Shown one piece after another: positions 1-7,390 of a stretch of DNA of 64,000 nt (the first letter of the stretch is position 1; each line of letters starts with the position of its first letter). A model generated the notes under the pieces. That model had not been told where the DNA came from, did not search any database, and saw only the letters and a program-made list of their open reading frames with translations. This DNA is from Inquilinus sp. Marseille-Q2685. Its GTDB lineage: Bacteria; Pseudomonadota; Alphaproteobacteria; DSM-16000; Inquilinaceae. A program made the translations under genes and the position numbers. The stretch spans positions 1 to 64,000 of the forward strand of contig NZ_CAKAKL010000016.1 of NCBI RefSeq assembly GCF_916619195.1. Reading direction: 5' to 3'.

Positions 1-127
1 ACCAGCGGGATCACGGCGCGGACGGGGCCAAGGAAGCGGCCGATGAAGACGCTGATGCCGCCCCAACGGTGGAAGAAGTCGCGGCCGGTGCGCAGCATCT
101 GCGGATGCCGGGTGAACGGCCAGATCC
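1..127. repeat. 127-bp exact direct repeat of 1088-1214
   Basis: Bases 1-127 match 1088-1214 with no mismatch, and identity ends abruptly at 127/128 (1214/1215). The repeat lies inside dedA and reaches the left edge of the window. 127 is the largest k-mer commonly used by de Bruijn assemblers, and a contig end that overlaps another unitig by exactly k is a typical artefact. A real short duplication cannot be excluded. Confidence 0.85.
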
Positions 128-857
128 CCGTCGCCTCGGCGCAGTCCGGGCCCTGGGTCGCGGCGCGCGCATCGATCGTGTCGACGCGCTGGCGCTGCTC
201 GGCGATGTCGTCGGCGACGGCCAGGGCGCCGGTGCGGGCGTCCAGCGGATCGGCCCCGGCCAGGTCGCGCAGGCGCCGGCCGACGCGGTCGAGGACGGCG
301 GTGGTGTCGGCCTGCACAGATTGGGCGTCGTCGACCAGCGCCGGGCAGGCCTGCGGACCGCCGGGCAGGGCGCCGGTCGGGGTCGAGGCGATGCGGTCGG
401 CCAGGCGGTTGGCCCGCCGCGCCTCGGCGTCCAGCCGGCGGGCCAGGCTGCCCAGCCGCTCGCTCTGCAGATCGGGCCGGCCGCACTGGCCGATGATGGT
501 GCGGTAGGCCGCCTGGGCGCGCCGCAGCTTCGCCGACAGGCCCTGGGCCTGGGTCGCGGTCTGGGTCGCCTGGTCGATCGGGTCGCGGGCGGTGCCGGCG
601 CCGGCATCGCGCTCGATCCGGTCGATCCGCGTCTTGACCCGGCCCAGGTCGCTCTCCGCCGTGGTCGCCAGCACATGCGCTTCGGCCTCGGTCTGGGCGC
701 AGCTCTGCGACCGGCTCGGCCGGGCCGGCTCCTCGAACTGGCGGCGGATGCTGCTGAAGAAGTCGTCCAGCCCGTCCGCCCGCGCCGGCCCGGGCGCGGC
801 GGCGAGGACCAGCGCGACGACAGCGGCCAGGCTAGGGACGGTCCGGACGATCCTCAT
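1..857 (-). CDS. Secreted coiled-coil protein, partial, with a DedA-like chimeric tail
   Basis: The reading frame opens at an ATG at 857 and stays open to the left edge, so the end is not visible. The first ~25 residues are a signal peptide (hydrophobic core, then PARA before DGLDDFF). The next ~215 residues are Ala/Arg/Asp-rich with heptad-like spacing and four cysteines (SQSC, GQCG, QACP, PDCA), which suggests a periplasmic helical protein with disulfides; I do not recognise a family. From about residue 244 the frame becomes identical to the middle of DedA (from IWPFTRHPQM on) because bases 1-127 repeat 1088-1214. That junction is probably an assembly artefact, so the native C-terminus is unknown. 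The start overlaps the dedA stop by 26 bp, so the two genes are probably co-transcribed. Confidence 0.6.
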   Translation of the reverse strand, partial: MRIVRTVPSLAAVVALVLAAAPGPARADGLDDFFSSIRRQFEEPARPSRSQSCAQTEAEAHVLATTAESDLGRVKTRIDRIERDAGAGTARDPIDQATQTATQAQGLSAKLRRAQAAYRTIIGQCGRPDLQSERLGSLARRLDAEARRANRLADRIASTPTGALPGGPQACPALVDDAQSVQADTTAVLDRVGRRLRDLAGADPLDARTGALAVADDIAEQRQRVDTIDARAATQGPDCAEATGIWPFTRHPQMLRTGRDFFHRWGGISVFIGRFLGPVRAVIPL

Positions 858-1482
858 GCGAACTCTTGCTCTTGCGCGTCAGCAGGCGGAAGGCCGCCGC
901 GGCGCCGGCCAGCGTCGCGACGACGAGAAATATGATCAGCAGCGGCGCCGCATCTTCAATCCCGAAGATGCGGCTCAGCGTCTCGCCGGCGAACCAGCCG
1001 AGGCCCACCCAGACCGGTGCCCAGACGACCGCCGAGGCGACATTGGCGATCTGGAACGGGATGTGGCGCATCCCCATCATGCCGGCGACCAGCGGGATCA
1101 CGGCGCGGACGGGGCCAAGGAAGCGGCCGATGAAGACGCTGATGCCGCCCCAACGGTGGAAGAAGTCGCGGCCGGTGCGCAGCATCTGCGGATGCCGGGT
1201 GAACGGCCAGATCCGCTCCACCCGGTGCTCCAGCCACACCCCGATCCAGTAGGAGACGGCGTCGCCCAGGACGGCGCCGGCGATCGCCCAGGGGATGACG
1301 TCCCACGGGCTCAGCGTGCCGGACTGGACCAGGGTGCCGGCGGCGACCAGCACGGCGGTGGCCGGCAGCAGCAGGCTCAGCACGGCGAAGGATTCGCCGA
1401 AGGCGAAGACCAGGATGATCGGCCCGGCCCAGCCGCCATGGGCGCCGATGAAGGCGATCGTCTGGTCGATGAAGCCCTGCAC
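832..1482 (-). CDS. DedA family inner-membrane protein
   Basis: 216 residues with the DedA/SNARE-associated layout: an N-terminal amphipathic and hydrophobic stretch (GPIILVFAFGESFAVLSLLL), the conserved FGES and RFLGPVRAVIPLVAG motifs (the latter at about residues 118-132), and two more hydrophobic segments near the C-terminus. DedA proteins are polytopic membrane proteins involved in envelope homeostasis, and members act as polyprenyl-phosphate or lipid flippases; the substrate cannot be read from the sequence. The tail is short and charged (KSKSSHEDRPDRP). Its 3' end overlaps the start of the secreted coiled-coil gene. Bases 1088-1214 inside it recur exactly at 1-127. Confidence 0.9.
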   Translation of the reverse strand: MQGFIDQTIAFIGAHGGWAGPIILVFAFGESFAVLSLLLPATAVLVAAGTLVQSGTLSPWDVIPWAIAGAVLGDAVSYWIGVWLEHRVERIWPFTRHPQMLRTGRDFFHRWGGISVFIGRFLGPVRAVIPLVAGMMGMRHIPFQIANVASAVVWAPVWVGLGWFAGETLSRIFGIEDAAPLLIIFLVVATLAGAAAAFRLLTRKSKSSHEDRPDRP

Positions 1483-1540
1483 GCGCCCAATCTCTCCCGA
1501 AGCTCGCGGCCGCGCCCCGTATCGGCGGCAAAAGCGGCGA

Positions 1541-2272
1541 TCAGAGGGCGAGGATGCGGTCCGGCGCGTCGGAAAAGACGCCGGCGACGCCCATGTCGAA
1601 CAGCGCCTTGGCCCGCTCCGCGTCGTTCACTGTGTAGGCCAGCACCGGCCGGCCGGTGGCGCGGTATTCGGCAATGGTCTCCGCCGTCTCCTTCTCATGG
1701 CTGACATTGATCGTGGCGGCGCCGATCGCGTCGGCATTGGCGGCCCAGACCGCCGGCCGCTCCCAGATCAGGTAGCCGCGCGGCCAGTCGGGCGCGACCT
1801 CGCGGGCCTTCATCAGGCTCTCGATGGCGAAGCTGGAGACCAGCGGCTTCGGCCGGTCGGCGGGCCACAGCCGCTGCGCCGCGGCCAGCGCCACCTCGGC
1901 GGTCTCGACCTCGCGGCCCGGGCAGGGCTTGATCTCGATGTTGACCGCCAGGCCCAGCTCCAGCGCCAGGGTCAGCACCTCGTCCAGGGTCGGGACCCGC
2001 TCGCCGCGGAACTCGGGCGCGAACTTGCGGCCGGCATCCAGCATCCGCACCGCGGCGAAATCGGAATTGGCGACGGCGCCGCTGCCGTCGGTGGTGCGGT
2101 CCAGCGAGTCGTCATGGATCACCACCGGCACCCGGTTGCGGGTCAGCTTGACGTCGAACTCGACCATCTCGACGCCCAGGGCGGCGGCCTTGCGGAACGA
2201 CGCCAGGGTGTTCTCCGGCGCATGGGCCGCGGCGCCGCGATGGCCGATGACTCGGGGCAGGGTCAGGGTCAT
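1541..2272 (-). CDS. Glycerophosphodiester phosphodiesterase (UgpQ-like)
   Basis: 243 residues, the normal length for a single-domain cytosolic GDPD. It begins with the TIM-barrel signature IGHRGAAAHAPENTLASF (catalytic HRG plus ENT), followed by EFDVKLT (metal-binding Glu/Asp) and VIHDDSLDRTTDG (second catalytic His). Later elements include NIEIKPCPG and a C-terminal YTVND, both typical of the family. It hydrolyses glycerophosphodiesters such as glycerophosphocholine to glycerol-3-phosphate and an alcohol. There is no signal peptide. It is separated from dedA by about 60 bp and transcribed in the same direction. No ugp transporter genes are in the window. Confidence 0.93.
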   Translation of the reverse strand: MTLTLPRVIGHRGAAAHAPENTLASFRKAAALGVEMVEFDVKLTRNRVPVVIHDDSLDRTTDGSGAVANSDFAAVRMLDAGRKFAPEFRGERVPTLDEVLTLALELGLAVNIEIKPCPGREVETAEVALAAAQRLWPADRPKPLVSSFAIESLMKAREVAPDWPRGYLIWERPAVWAANADAIGAATINVSHEKETAETIAEYRATGRPVLAYTVNDAERAKALFDMGVAGVFSDAPDRILAL

Positions 2273-2505
2273 GGGGCGGTCTCCGGGGGCGTCGAGGGCA
2301 CTGCGGGAGGCGGGTTTTCGGCGTGGTCGGAAACGGTCCGGCTCACTCGCCCGGACGGAAAGGCCGGCAGCTCGTCAGGACAATCTCCCCTCCAGGTGCC
2401 ATCCTCGCCGAGCCGGCGTCAAGTGCGGGACGGCCCGGCCGCGACTCCCCTTGGCCCGGCATCCGTGCTAGACGGGCGCCGATTCGAGAGATCCGGACGA
2501 GACCC

Positions 2506-3600
2506 ATGGGATTCAATTGCGGCATCGTCGGCCTGCCCAATGTCGGCAAGTCGACGCTGTTCAACGCGCTGACCTCCACCCAGGCGGCGGAAGCGGCGAA
2601 CTATCCGTTCTGCACGATCGAGCCGAACACCGGCCGGGTCGGCGTGCCCGACCCGCGGCTGGACAGGCTGGCGGCGATCGCGGGCTCGGCCAAGATCATC
2701 CCGACCCAGCTGGAATTCGTCGATATCGCCGGGCTGGTCCGCGGCGCGTCGAAGGGCGAGGGGCTGGGCAACCAGTTCCTGGCCAATATCCGCGAGACCG
2801 ACGCGGTGCTGCACGTGCTGCGCTGCTTCGAGGGCGACGTCACCCATGTCGAGGGCTCGGTCGACCCGGTGCGCGACGCCGAGACGGTCGAGACCGAGCT
2901 GATGCTGGCCGACATGGACAGCCTGGAGCGGCGGGTGCAGTCCGCGGCGAAGCGGGCCAAGGGCGGCGACAAGGACGCCAAGACCGAGATCGAGCTGATG
3001 GAGCGGGCGCTGGCGGTGCTGCGCGAGGGCAAGCCGGCCCGCACCGTCGAGCTGTCGCCGGATGAGCGCGAGCCGTTCCGGCGCCTGGCGCTGCTGACCT
3101 CCAAGCCCGTGCTCTATGTCTGCAACGTGTCCGAGGACGAGGCCGCGACCGGCAACGCCCATTCGGCCCGGGTCGAGGCCATGGCCAAGGCCCAGGGCGC
3201 CGAGGCGGTGGTGATCTCGGCCGCGATCGAGGCCGAGCTGGCGCAGCTCTCGCCCGAGGAGAAGCAGGAGTTCCTGGCCTCGATCGGGCTCGAGGAGCCG
3301 GGGCTGAACAAGGTGATCCGGGCCGGCTACAGGCTGCTCGGCCTGCTCACCTTCTTCACCGTCGGGCCGAAGGAGGCGCGGGCCTGGACCGTCAATGTCG
3401 GCGCCACCGCGCCGGAGGCGGCGGGGGTGATCCACACCGACTTCCAGCGCGGCTTCATCAAGGCCGAGACCATCGACTACGACAGCTATGTCGCGCTCGG
3501 CGGCGAGCAGAGGGCGAAGGACGCCGGCAAGATGCGGCAGGAAGGCAAGGAGTATGTCGTCCGCGACGGCGACATCTTCCACTTCCGCTTCAACGTCTGA
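2506..3600 (+). CDS. ychF: Redox-regulated ATPase YchF (OLA1 family)
   Basis: 364 residues. The G1/Walker A motif GLPNVGKSTLFNAL is at residues 8-21 and the G3-like DIAGLVRGASKGEGLGNQFL follows. G4 is degenerate (NVSE), as expected for YchF, which prefers ATP to GTP. The C-terminal TGS-like domain (TVGPKEARAWTV, then HTDFQRGFIKAETI) is intact and the protein ends DGDIFHFRFNV, the family's usual tail. It is a ribosome-associated ATPase linked to stress responses. The in-frame extension upstream of the ATG at 2506 has no family similarity, so this start was chosen. It is often next to pth, which here lies 6 kb away. Confidence 0.95.
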   Translation: MGFNCGIVGLPNVGKSTLFNALTSTQAAEAANYPFCTIEPNTGRVGVPDPRLDRLAAIAGSAKIIPTQLEFVDIAGLVRGASKGEGLGNQFLANIRETDAVLHVLRCFEGDVTHVEGSVDPVRDAETVETELMLADMDSLERRVQSAAKRAKGGDKDAKTEIELMERALAVLREGKPARTVELSPDEREPFRRLALLTSKPVLYVCNVSEDEAATGNAHSARVEAMAKAQGAEAVVISAAIEAELAQLSPEEKQEFLASIGLEEPGLNKVIRAGYRLLGLLTFFTVGPKEARAWTVNVGATAPEAAGVIHTDFQRGFIKAETIDYDSYVALGGEQRAKDAGKMRQEGKEYVVRDGDIFHFRFNV

Positions 3601-3634
3601 GAGGCCGGTCGCGGGTTTCGCGACCGCCCCGATC

Positions 3635-3970
3635 CTATCCCGCCGTGCACGTGGTCGGGCTGGCACCGGCGATGCGGCTGTAGGTCGCCTGGCCGCCCTT
3701 GTCCCAGAACTCGGCGCCGTAGGGGTTGGTGTAGCGCGCGCCGCTGCCGGAGATCGCACGCTGCAGCGTGATCGTGTTGCCGCCGTCGGCCAGCACCAGC
3801 GCGTCGCCGGTGAAGCCGGCGGACAGGCTGGTGCCGTCGGCGCAGCGATAGCCGACGGTCTTGCTGGCAATGGCCTCGGTCTTCGCGGTCGGGTTCGGGG
3901 TGTCGTCGCCGCAGGCGGCCAGCGCCGCGAGGGCGAGCGCGCAGGGAATCAGGGTCAGGCGGCGGGTCAT
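3635..3970 (-). CDS. MliC-type C-type lysozyme inhibitor lipoprotein
   Basis: 111 residues. A lipoprotein signal peptide ends at ALAALAAC, so Cys20 would be lipidated. The mature part has the MliC/YdhA pattern: GYRCADGTSLSAGF, ALVLADGGNTITL, SGSGARYTNPYGAEFWDKG and a final TTCTAG, with the two cysteines that form the domain's disulfide. The family binds and inhibits c-type lysozyme from the periplasmic or outer-membrane side. An ATG four codons upstream (3982) exists, but the GGAG six bases before 3970 favours this start. It is convergent with ychF. Confidence 0.87.
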   Translation of the reverse strand: MTRRLTLIPCALALAALAACGDDTPNPTAKTEAIASKTVGYRCADGTSLSAGFTGDALVLADGGNTITLQRAISGSGARYTNPYGAEFWDKGGQATYSRIAGASPTTCTAG

Positions 3971-4159
3971 CGCAGTCTCCATTCATGGCCCGGCACCGTG
4001 CCGGGCGGACAATCGCCCCTCAGCAACGTCGCAGCCCGCCATTTGTTTCGCCGCGGTTCGCCTTGCCGCCGACGGTTGTCGGACAAGTTTCCCATCGAGG
4101 CCTTCCCCGGCGGCGTCCGGCGCCCCACATCATCAACAAGGAGTGTGGAGGAGACGCCG

Positions 4160-5380
4160 ATGCGACGGCCGCTCGCAGCCCTGCTCGCCATCCCGCTGAT
4201 CGCCCTGCCGGCCGCGGCCCGGGACGTGGCGCCGGGGACGGCGTTCGAGGTCCGGCCCGATGCGCTGCCCAGGCCCTACGCCACCGACGCCGTGGCCAAC
4301 AGCTCCGAGACCGTCGCCCGCGCCGAGGGGATGCGGCCGCAGGTGCCGAAGGGGATGACGGCGACGCTGTTCGCCGCCGGCCTCTCCGGCCCGCGCGAGA
4401 TGCTGGTGCTGCCGGACCGGTCGATCCTGGTGTCGGAGCCGGGGGCCGGCCGCATCAGCCGGCTGGTCGCGCCCAACCCGCCGGCGCGGGCCCGGGCGAT
4501 GCCGTTCCTGACCGGGCTGGACGAGCCCTACGGCATGGCGCTGCGCCGCGACGCGCTCATCATCGCCGATCTCGACGGACTGTGGCGCGTGCCCTATGCC
4601 CCGGGCGACGCCAAGGCGCAGGCGAAGCCGCAGCGGATCACGCCGGACGGCGCCTTCGACGGCGGCGGCGGCCATCGCAGCCGCAACGTGATCTGGGACC
4701 CGGCGTCGGACCGCTTCTTCGTCGCCATCGGCAGCCGCAGCAACATCGCCGAGGAGCCGGCGCCGCGCGCCACCATCCAGGTCTTCGCCGCCGACGGCTC
4801 GGGCGGCCGCACCTATGCCTCCGGCCTGCGCAACCCGATCGGGCTGGCGCTGCAGCCGGGCACCGGCCGGCTCTACACCGTGGTCAACGAGCGCGACGGT
4901 CTCGGCGACGGGCTGGTGCCGGACTATCTGACGGCGGTGCGGGAGGGCGGCTTCTACGGCTGGCCCTACTCCTATCTCGGCCGGAACCCGCAGCCGGACC
5001 TGGCCGACAAGCAGCCGGAGCTGGTGAAGCAGGCGATCGTGCCGGACCTGCTGTTCGAGTCGCATTCGGCGCCGCTCGACCTCGTCTTCTACGACGGCCC
5101 GATGTTCCCCGACTGGCGCGGCGATGCGCTGGTGACGCTGCACGGCTCGTGGAACCGCGCCGACCCGGTCGGCTACATGGTGGTCCGCGTGCCGTTCCGG
5201 GACGGCAGGCCCCAGGGCGGCTACGAGGCGCTGGCGACCGGCTTCCGGGTCGATCGCGGCGACGGCGCCGCCCGGGTCTGGGGCCGCCCGGCCGGGCTGG
5301 CGGTGCTGCCGGACGGGTCGATCCTGGTCTCCGACGACGAGGGCGGCACGATCTGGCGCATCGCCAAGGCCAGCGACTGA
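4160..5380 (+). CDS. PQQ-type sorbosone/aldose dehydrogenase-like beta-propeller protein
   Basis: 406 residues with a cleavable signal peptide (LLAIPLIALPAAA, cleavage about residue 21), so periplasmic. The mature part shows repeated beta-propeller blades and the family signatures GLSGPREMLVLPDRSILVSEPGAGRI, HRSRNVIWDP and SGLRNPIGLALQPGTGRLYTVVNERDGLG. It ends with AVLPDGSILVSDDEGGTIWRI, the usual closing blade of the L-sorbosone dehydrogenase/soluble glucose dehydrogenase superfamily. Members oxidise aldoses or sorbosone using PQQ and Ca2+, but many homologues have no proven substrate. A strong GGAGGA lies eight bases before the ATG. No PQQ synthesis genes are in the window. Confidence 0.8.
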   Translation: MRRPLAALLAIPLIALPAAARDVAPGTAFEVRPDALPRPYATDAVANSSETVARAEGMRPQVPKGMTATLFAAGLSGPREMLVLPDRSILVSEPGAGRISRLVAPNPPARARAMPFLTGLDEPYGMALRRDALIIADLDGLWRVPYAPGDAKAQAKPQRITPDGAFDGGGGHRSRNVIWDPASDRFFVAIGSRSNIAEEPAPRATIQVFAADGSGGRTYASGLRNPIGLALQPGTGRLYTVVNERDGLGDGLVPDYLTAVREGGFYGWPYSYLGRNPQPDLADKQPELVKQAIVPDLLFESHSAPLDLVFYDGPMFPDWRGDALVTLHGSWNRADPVGYMVVRVPFRDGRPQGGYEALATGFRVDRGDGAARVWGRPAGLAVLPDGSILVSDDEGGTIWRIAKASD

Positions 5381-5398
5381 GGCCGGCGGGGCCGGTGG

Positions 5399-5776
5399 TC
5401 AGACGATGGTCACGAGGTCGCTGTAGCGCGCCAGCATCCCGTCATGCGTCAGCAGTCGCAGCGGTTCGATGGTCGCCTGGGCGATCAGCATCCGGTCGAA
5501 CGGGTCCCGGTGGTGATGCGGCAGATCATGCACGGCCCGGGCGTGATCCCAGGTCACCGCCAATGGTTCGAACCCGGCCTCCGCCAGCCGCGTCATGAAC
5601 CTGGTCATGTCGAGGCGCAACTTGCCGAGTGCGGCCTTGATGCTGATTTCCCAGATCGAGACCGAGCTGACGAACACGACCGTCGCCTGCTCGATCGTCC
5701 GGCGCGCCGCGGGCGACAGCATCGGATCGTCGTCCATCACCCAGAGCAGGATGTTGGTGTCGAGCAGCAGCCTCAC
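5399..5776 (-). CDS. vapC: VapC-family PIN-domain toxin
   Basis: 125 residues, one PIN domain. Acidic active-site residues are visible: Asp in LLLDTNILLW near the N-terminus, Glu in SIWEISIKAALGKL, and the Asp pair in HRDPFDRMLIAQA. PIN toxins are Mg2+-dependent RNases that cleave tRNA or rRNA and are held in check by the cognate antitoxin. The start overlaps the antitoxin stop by 4 bp (ATGA), a translational-coupling arrangement. This subgroup with a Phd partner is common in proteobacteria. Confidence 0.93.
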   Translation of the reverse strand: MRLLLDTNILLWVMDDDPMLSPAARRTIEQATVVFVSSVSIWEISIKAALGKLRLDMTRFMTRLAEAGFEPLAVTWDHARAVHDLPHHHRDPFDRMLIAQATIEPLRLLTHDGMLARYSDLVTIV

Positions 5777-6021
5777 GTCGAAGACCCGCCCTCGAAGGCG
5801 TCGAGGACGGCATCGGGGAGCGACGCATCGAAATCGGGCTCGATGTGAATTTCGCCCTTCATCAGGCCGAACCGGATCTTGGCCGGTCGGCCGTCATCCA
5901 ACGGCACCAGCTTGGCCAGCGGCGTGCCGGACTTGGCGATGACGAAGCTCTCGCCCTTGCTCGCCCGATCGACGATCTGCGAGAGCTGGGTTTTGGCCTC
6001 GTAGATATTGATCTGCTTCAT
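5773..6021 (-). CDS. Phd/YefM-family antitoxin
   Basis: 82 residues. The N-terminal Phd/YefM DNA-binding fold is recognisable from NIYEAKTQLSQIVDRASKGE and FVIAKSGTPLAKLVPLDD. The C-terminal part (FGLMKGEIHIEPDFDASLPDAVLDAFEG) is acidic and would wrap the toxin. It is the first gene of the pair and probably autorepresses from the palindrome just upstream (6027-6044). Confidence 0.93.
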   Translation of the reverse strand: MKQINIYEAKTQLSQIVDRASKGESFVIAKSGTPLAKLVPLDDGRPAKIRFGLMKGEIHIEPDFDASLPDAVLDAFEGGSST

Positions 6022-6026
6022 CGTAC

Positions 6027-6044
6027 TTGACCAGAGTTGGTCAA
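6027..6044. promoter_or_regulatory. Palindrome upstream of the phd-vapC operon (probable autoregulatory operator)
   Basis: TTGACCA at 6027-6033 and TGGTCAA at 6038-6044 form perfect 7-bp arms around GAGT, six bases upstream of the antitoxin ATG. The same half-site, TGGTCAA, recurs at 6070-6076. Phd-type antitoxins repress their operons from such palindromes; binding here is inferred. Confidence 0.6.
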
Positions 6045-6072
6045 ACTAAGATGACGCTCCGTCCAACCCTGG

Positions 6073-6594
6073 TCAAGCGGCACCTGCGGCCGGAATCTCG
6101 AACACGAGGCAGGTGGTGCTGGCATGGGCCAGGACGCGGTCGCGGCCGTCGACCAGCGTCGCCTCGGCCACCGCGGTCTGCCGGCCGGCATGGATCACCC
6201 GGCCGATAGCCCGCACCGGGCCGGCGCCGGCGACCACCGCCCGCACATAGTTCACCTTTATCTCGAGCGTGGTGTAGCCCCGGCCGGCCGGCAGGGTGGA
6301 ATGCACCGCGCAGCCCAGCACCGTGTCGAGCACGGTGGCGATCACGCCGCCATGCACCGACCCGATCGGGTTGTAGTGCGACTCGTCCGGGATCAGGCTC
6401 AGCACCACCCGGCCCTCGCCGATCTCGGTCAGGGTGAAGTCCACGAGATTGGCGATCGGCGGCGGCGGCAGCCGGCCGTCGGCGATCGCCTGCAGAAAGG
6501 CCCGCCCGCTCATGCCGCGCGCGACGGCGGCCAGGATCGTCGGATCCTCCCAGCGGACCACGCGCTCGCGGACCACGGCTTCGGTCGAGTCCAT
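6073..6594 (-). CDS. PaaI-family hotdog-fold thioesterase
   Basis: 173 residues from the ATG at 6594, which has a strong GGAGGGA seven bases upstream; a longer frame reaches 6735 but lacks family similarity and would overlap tetR. The hotdog signature NPIGSVHGGVIATVLDTVLGCAV (about residues 76-98) carries the HGG loop and catalytic Asp of PaaI/YigI enzymes, followed by YTTLEIKVNYVRAV and GRVIHAGRQTAVAEATLVD. It hydrolyses acyl- or aryl-CoA thioesters; substrate unknown. It is divergent from tetR, which probably controls it. Confidence 0.88.
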   Translation of the reverse strand: MDSTEAVVRERVVRWEDPTILAAVARGMSGRAFLQAIADGRLPPPPIANLVDFTLTEIGEGRVVLSLIPDESHYNPIGSVHGGVIATVLDTVLGCAVHSTLPAGRGYTTLEIKVNYVRAVVAGAGPVRAIGRVIHAGRQTAVAEATLVDGRDRVLAHASTTCLVFEIPAAGAA

Positions 6595-6627
6595 CGGTCC
6601 CTCCACCCGCAAACCATATTGCACCGA

Positions 6628-6643
6628 TACAGACAGGTCTGTA
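6628..6643. promoter_or_regulatory. TetR-type operator between thioesterase and tetR genes
   Basis: TACAGACAGGTCTGTA is a 16-bp palindrome with 7-bp perfect arms and a 2-bp centre, midway in the 79-bp divergent intergenic region. Its size and ACAGAC half-site match operators of TetR regulators that bind as dimers. Confidence 0.65.
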
Positions 6644-6673
6644 GCGTCGTCAAGCCGGAACGGAGGTGCAGGA

Positions 6674-7267
6674 ATGACGGCGGAGGCTGCGGGCGGGATG
6701 GGCGGTGTGCGCGAGACCATCCTCGCGACGGCCATGGAGCTGTTCTATCGCGACGGCATCCGCGCCGTGGGTGTCGACACCGTCGTCGCGGCTTCGGGCG
6801 TCGCCAAGACCAGCCTGTATCGCTGGTTCCCCTCGAAGGACCATCTGATCGCCGCGGTGGTGGCGGAGCAGGACCGCCTGTTCTGGGAATGGTGGGACCG
6901 GGTCGAGGCGCGCCATCCGGGCGCCCCGCGCGACCAGCTGCGGGCCCTGCTGGCCGGGGTGGTGAAGCGGCTGCGCCATCCCGCCTTCCGCGGCTGTCCC
7001 TTCCTCAACTTGGCGGCCGAGTTCCCCGATGCGGACCATCCCGGGCGCCGGATCTGCCGTGACAACAAGCGCGAGCTGCGCCGCCGGCTGACGGCGCTGG
7101 TCGAGTCCTTCGGCGCGCGCGAACCGCAGCGTCTGGCCGACCAGCTCGGCCTTCTGATCAACGGCGCCAACGCCGGCTGGCAGGTGCTGGGCGAGGAGGG
7201 CGGCCAGGACGAGCTGATCATCGCCGCCGAAGTGCTGGTCGAGGCGCAACTGCGGCAGCCCGGCTGA
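6674..7267 (+). CDS. TetR/AcrR family transcriptional regulator
   Basis: 197 residues from the ATG at 6674 (GGAGG eight bases upstream). The N-terminal helix-turn-helix is clear: RETILATAMELFYRDGIRAVGVDTVVAASGVAKTSLYRWFPSKDHL at about residues 13-58. The C-terminal half has FRGCPFLNLAAEFPDADHPG, a pattern common in TetR proteins of the TetR_C_33 type. The likely target is its own promoter and the divergent thioesterase gene. A terminator follows at 7319-7346. Confidence 0.93.
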   Translation: MTAEAAGGMGGVRETILATAMELFYRDGIRAVGVDTVVAASGVAKTSLYRWFPSKDHLIAAVVAEQDRLFWEWWDRVEARHPGAPRDQLRALLAGVVKRLRHPAFRGCPFLNLAAEFPDADHPGRRICRDNKRELRRRLTALVESFGAREPQRLADQLGLLINGANAGWQVLGEEGGQDELIIAAEVLVEAQLRQPG

Positions 7268-7318
7268 GCCGGACGGCGCGAGGGGCATTGACAGCGCCTG
7301 TCGGATGCGGAGTAATGG

Positions 7319-7346
7319 TTGTGCTTTTTTCGAAAGCACAATTTTT
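7319..7346 (+). terminator. Rho-independent terminator after tetR
   Basis: TTGTGCTTT (7319-7327) pairs with AAAGCACAA (7333-7341) around a 5-base loop and is followed by five T (7342-7346). Confidence 0.8.
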
Positions 7347-7390
7347 ACCTGAATATGCCGGCCTCTCCACACCCCTCAGGTTCCGCCTAG

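Noticed and set aside
11-676. Long open frames on either strand over the first 900 bases rich in Arg/Ala/Pro
   Set aside because: Shadow frames of the minus-strand secreted-protein gene; no family similarity and typical of high-G+C DNA. The same applies to the many long Arg/Gly/Ala frames antisense to rne, atpD, ilvD, metH and scpA.
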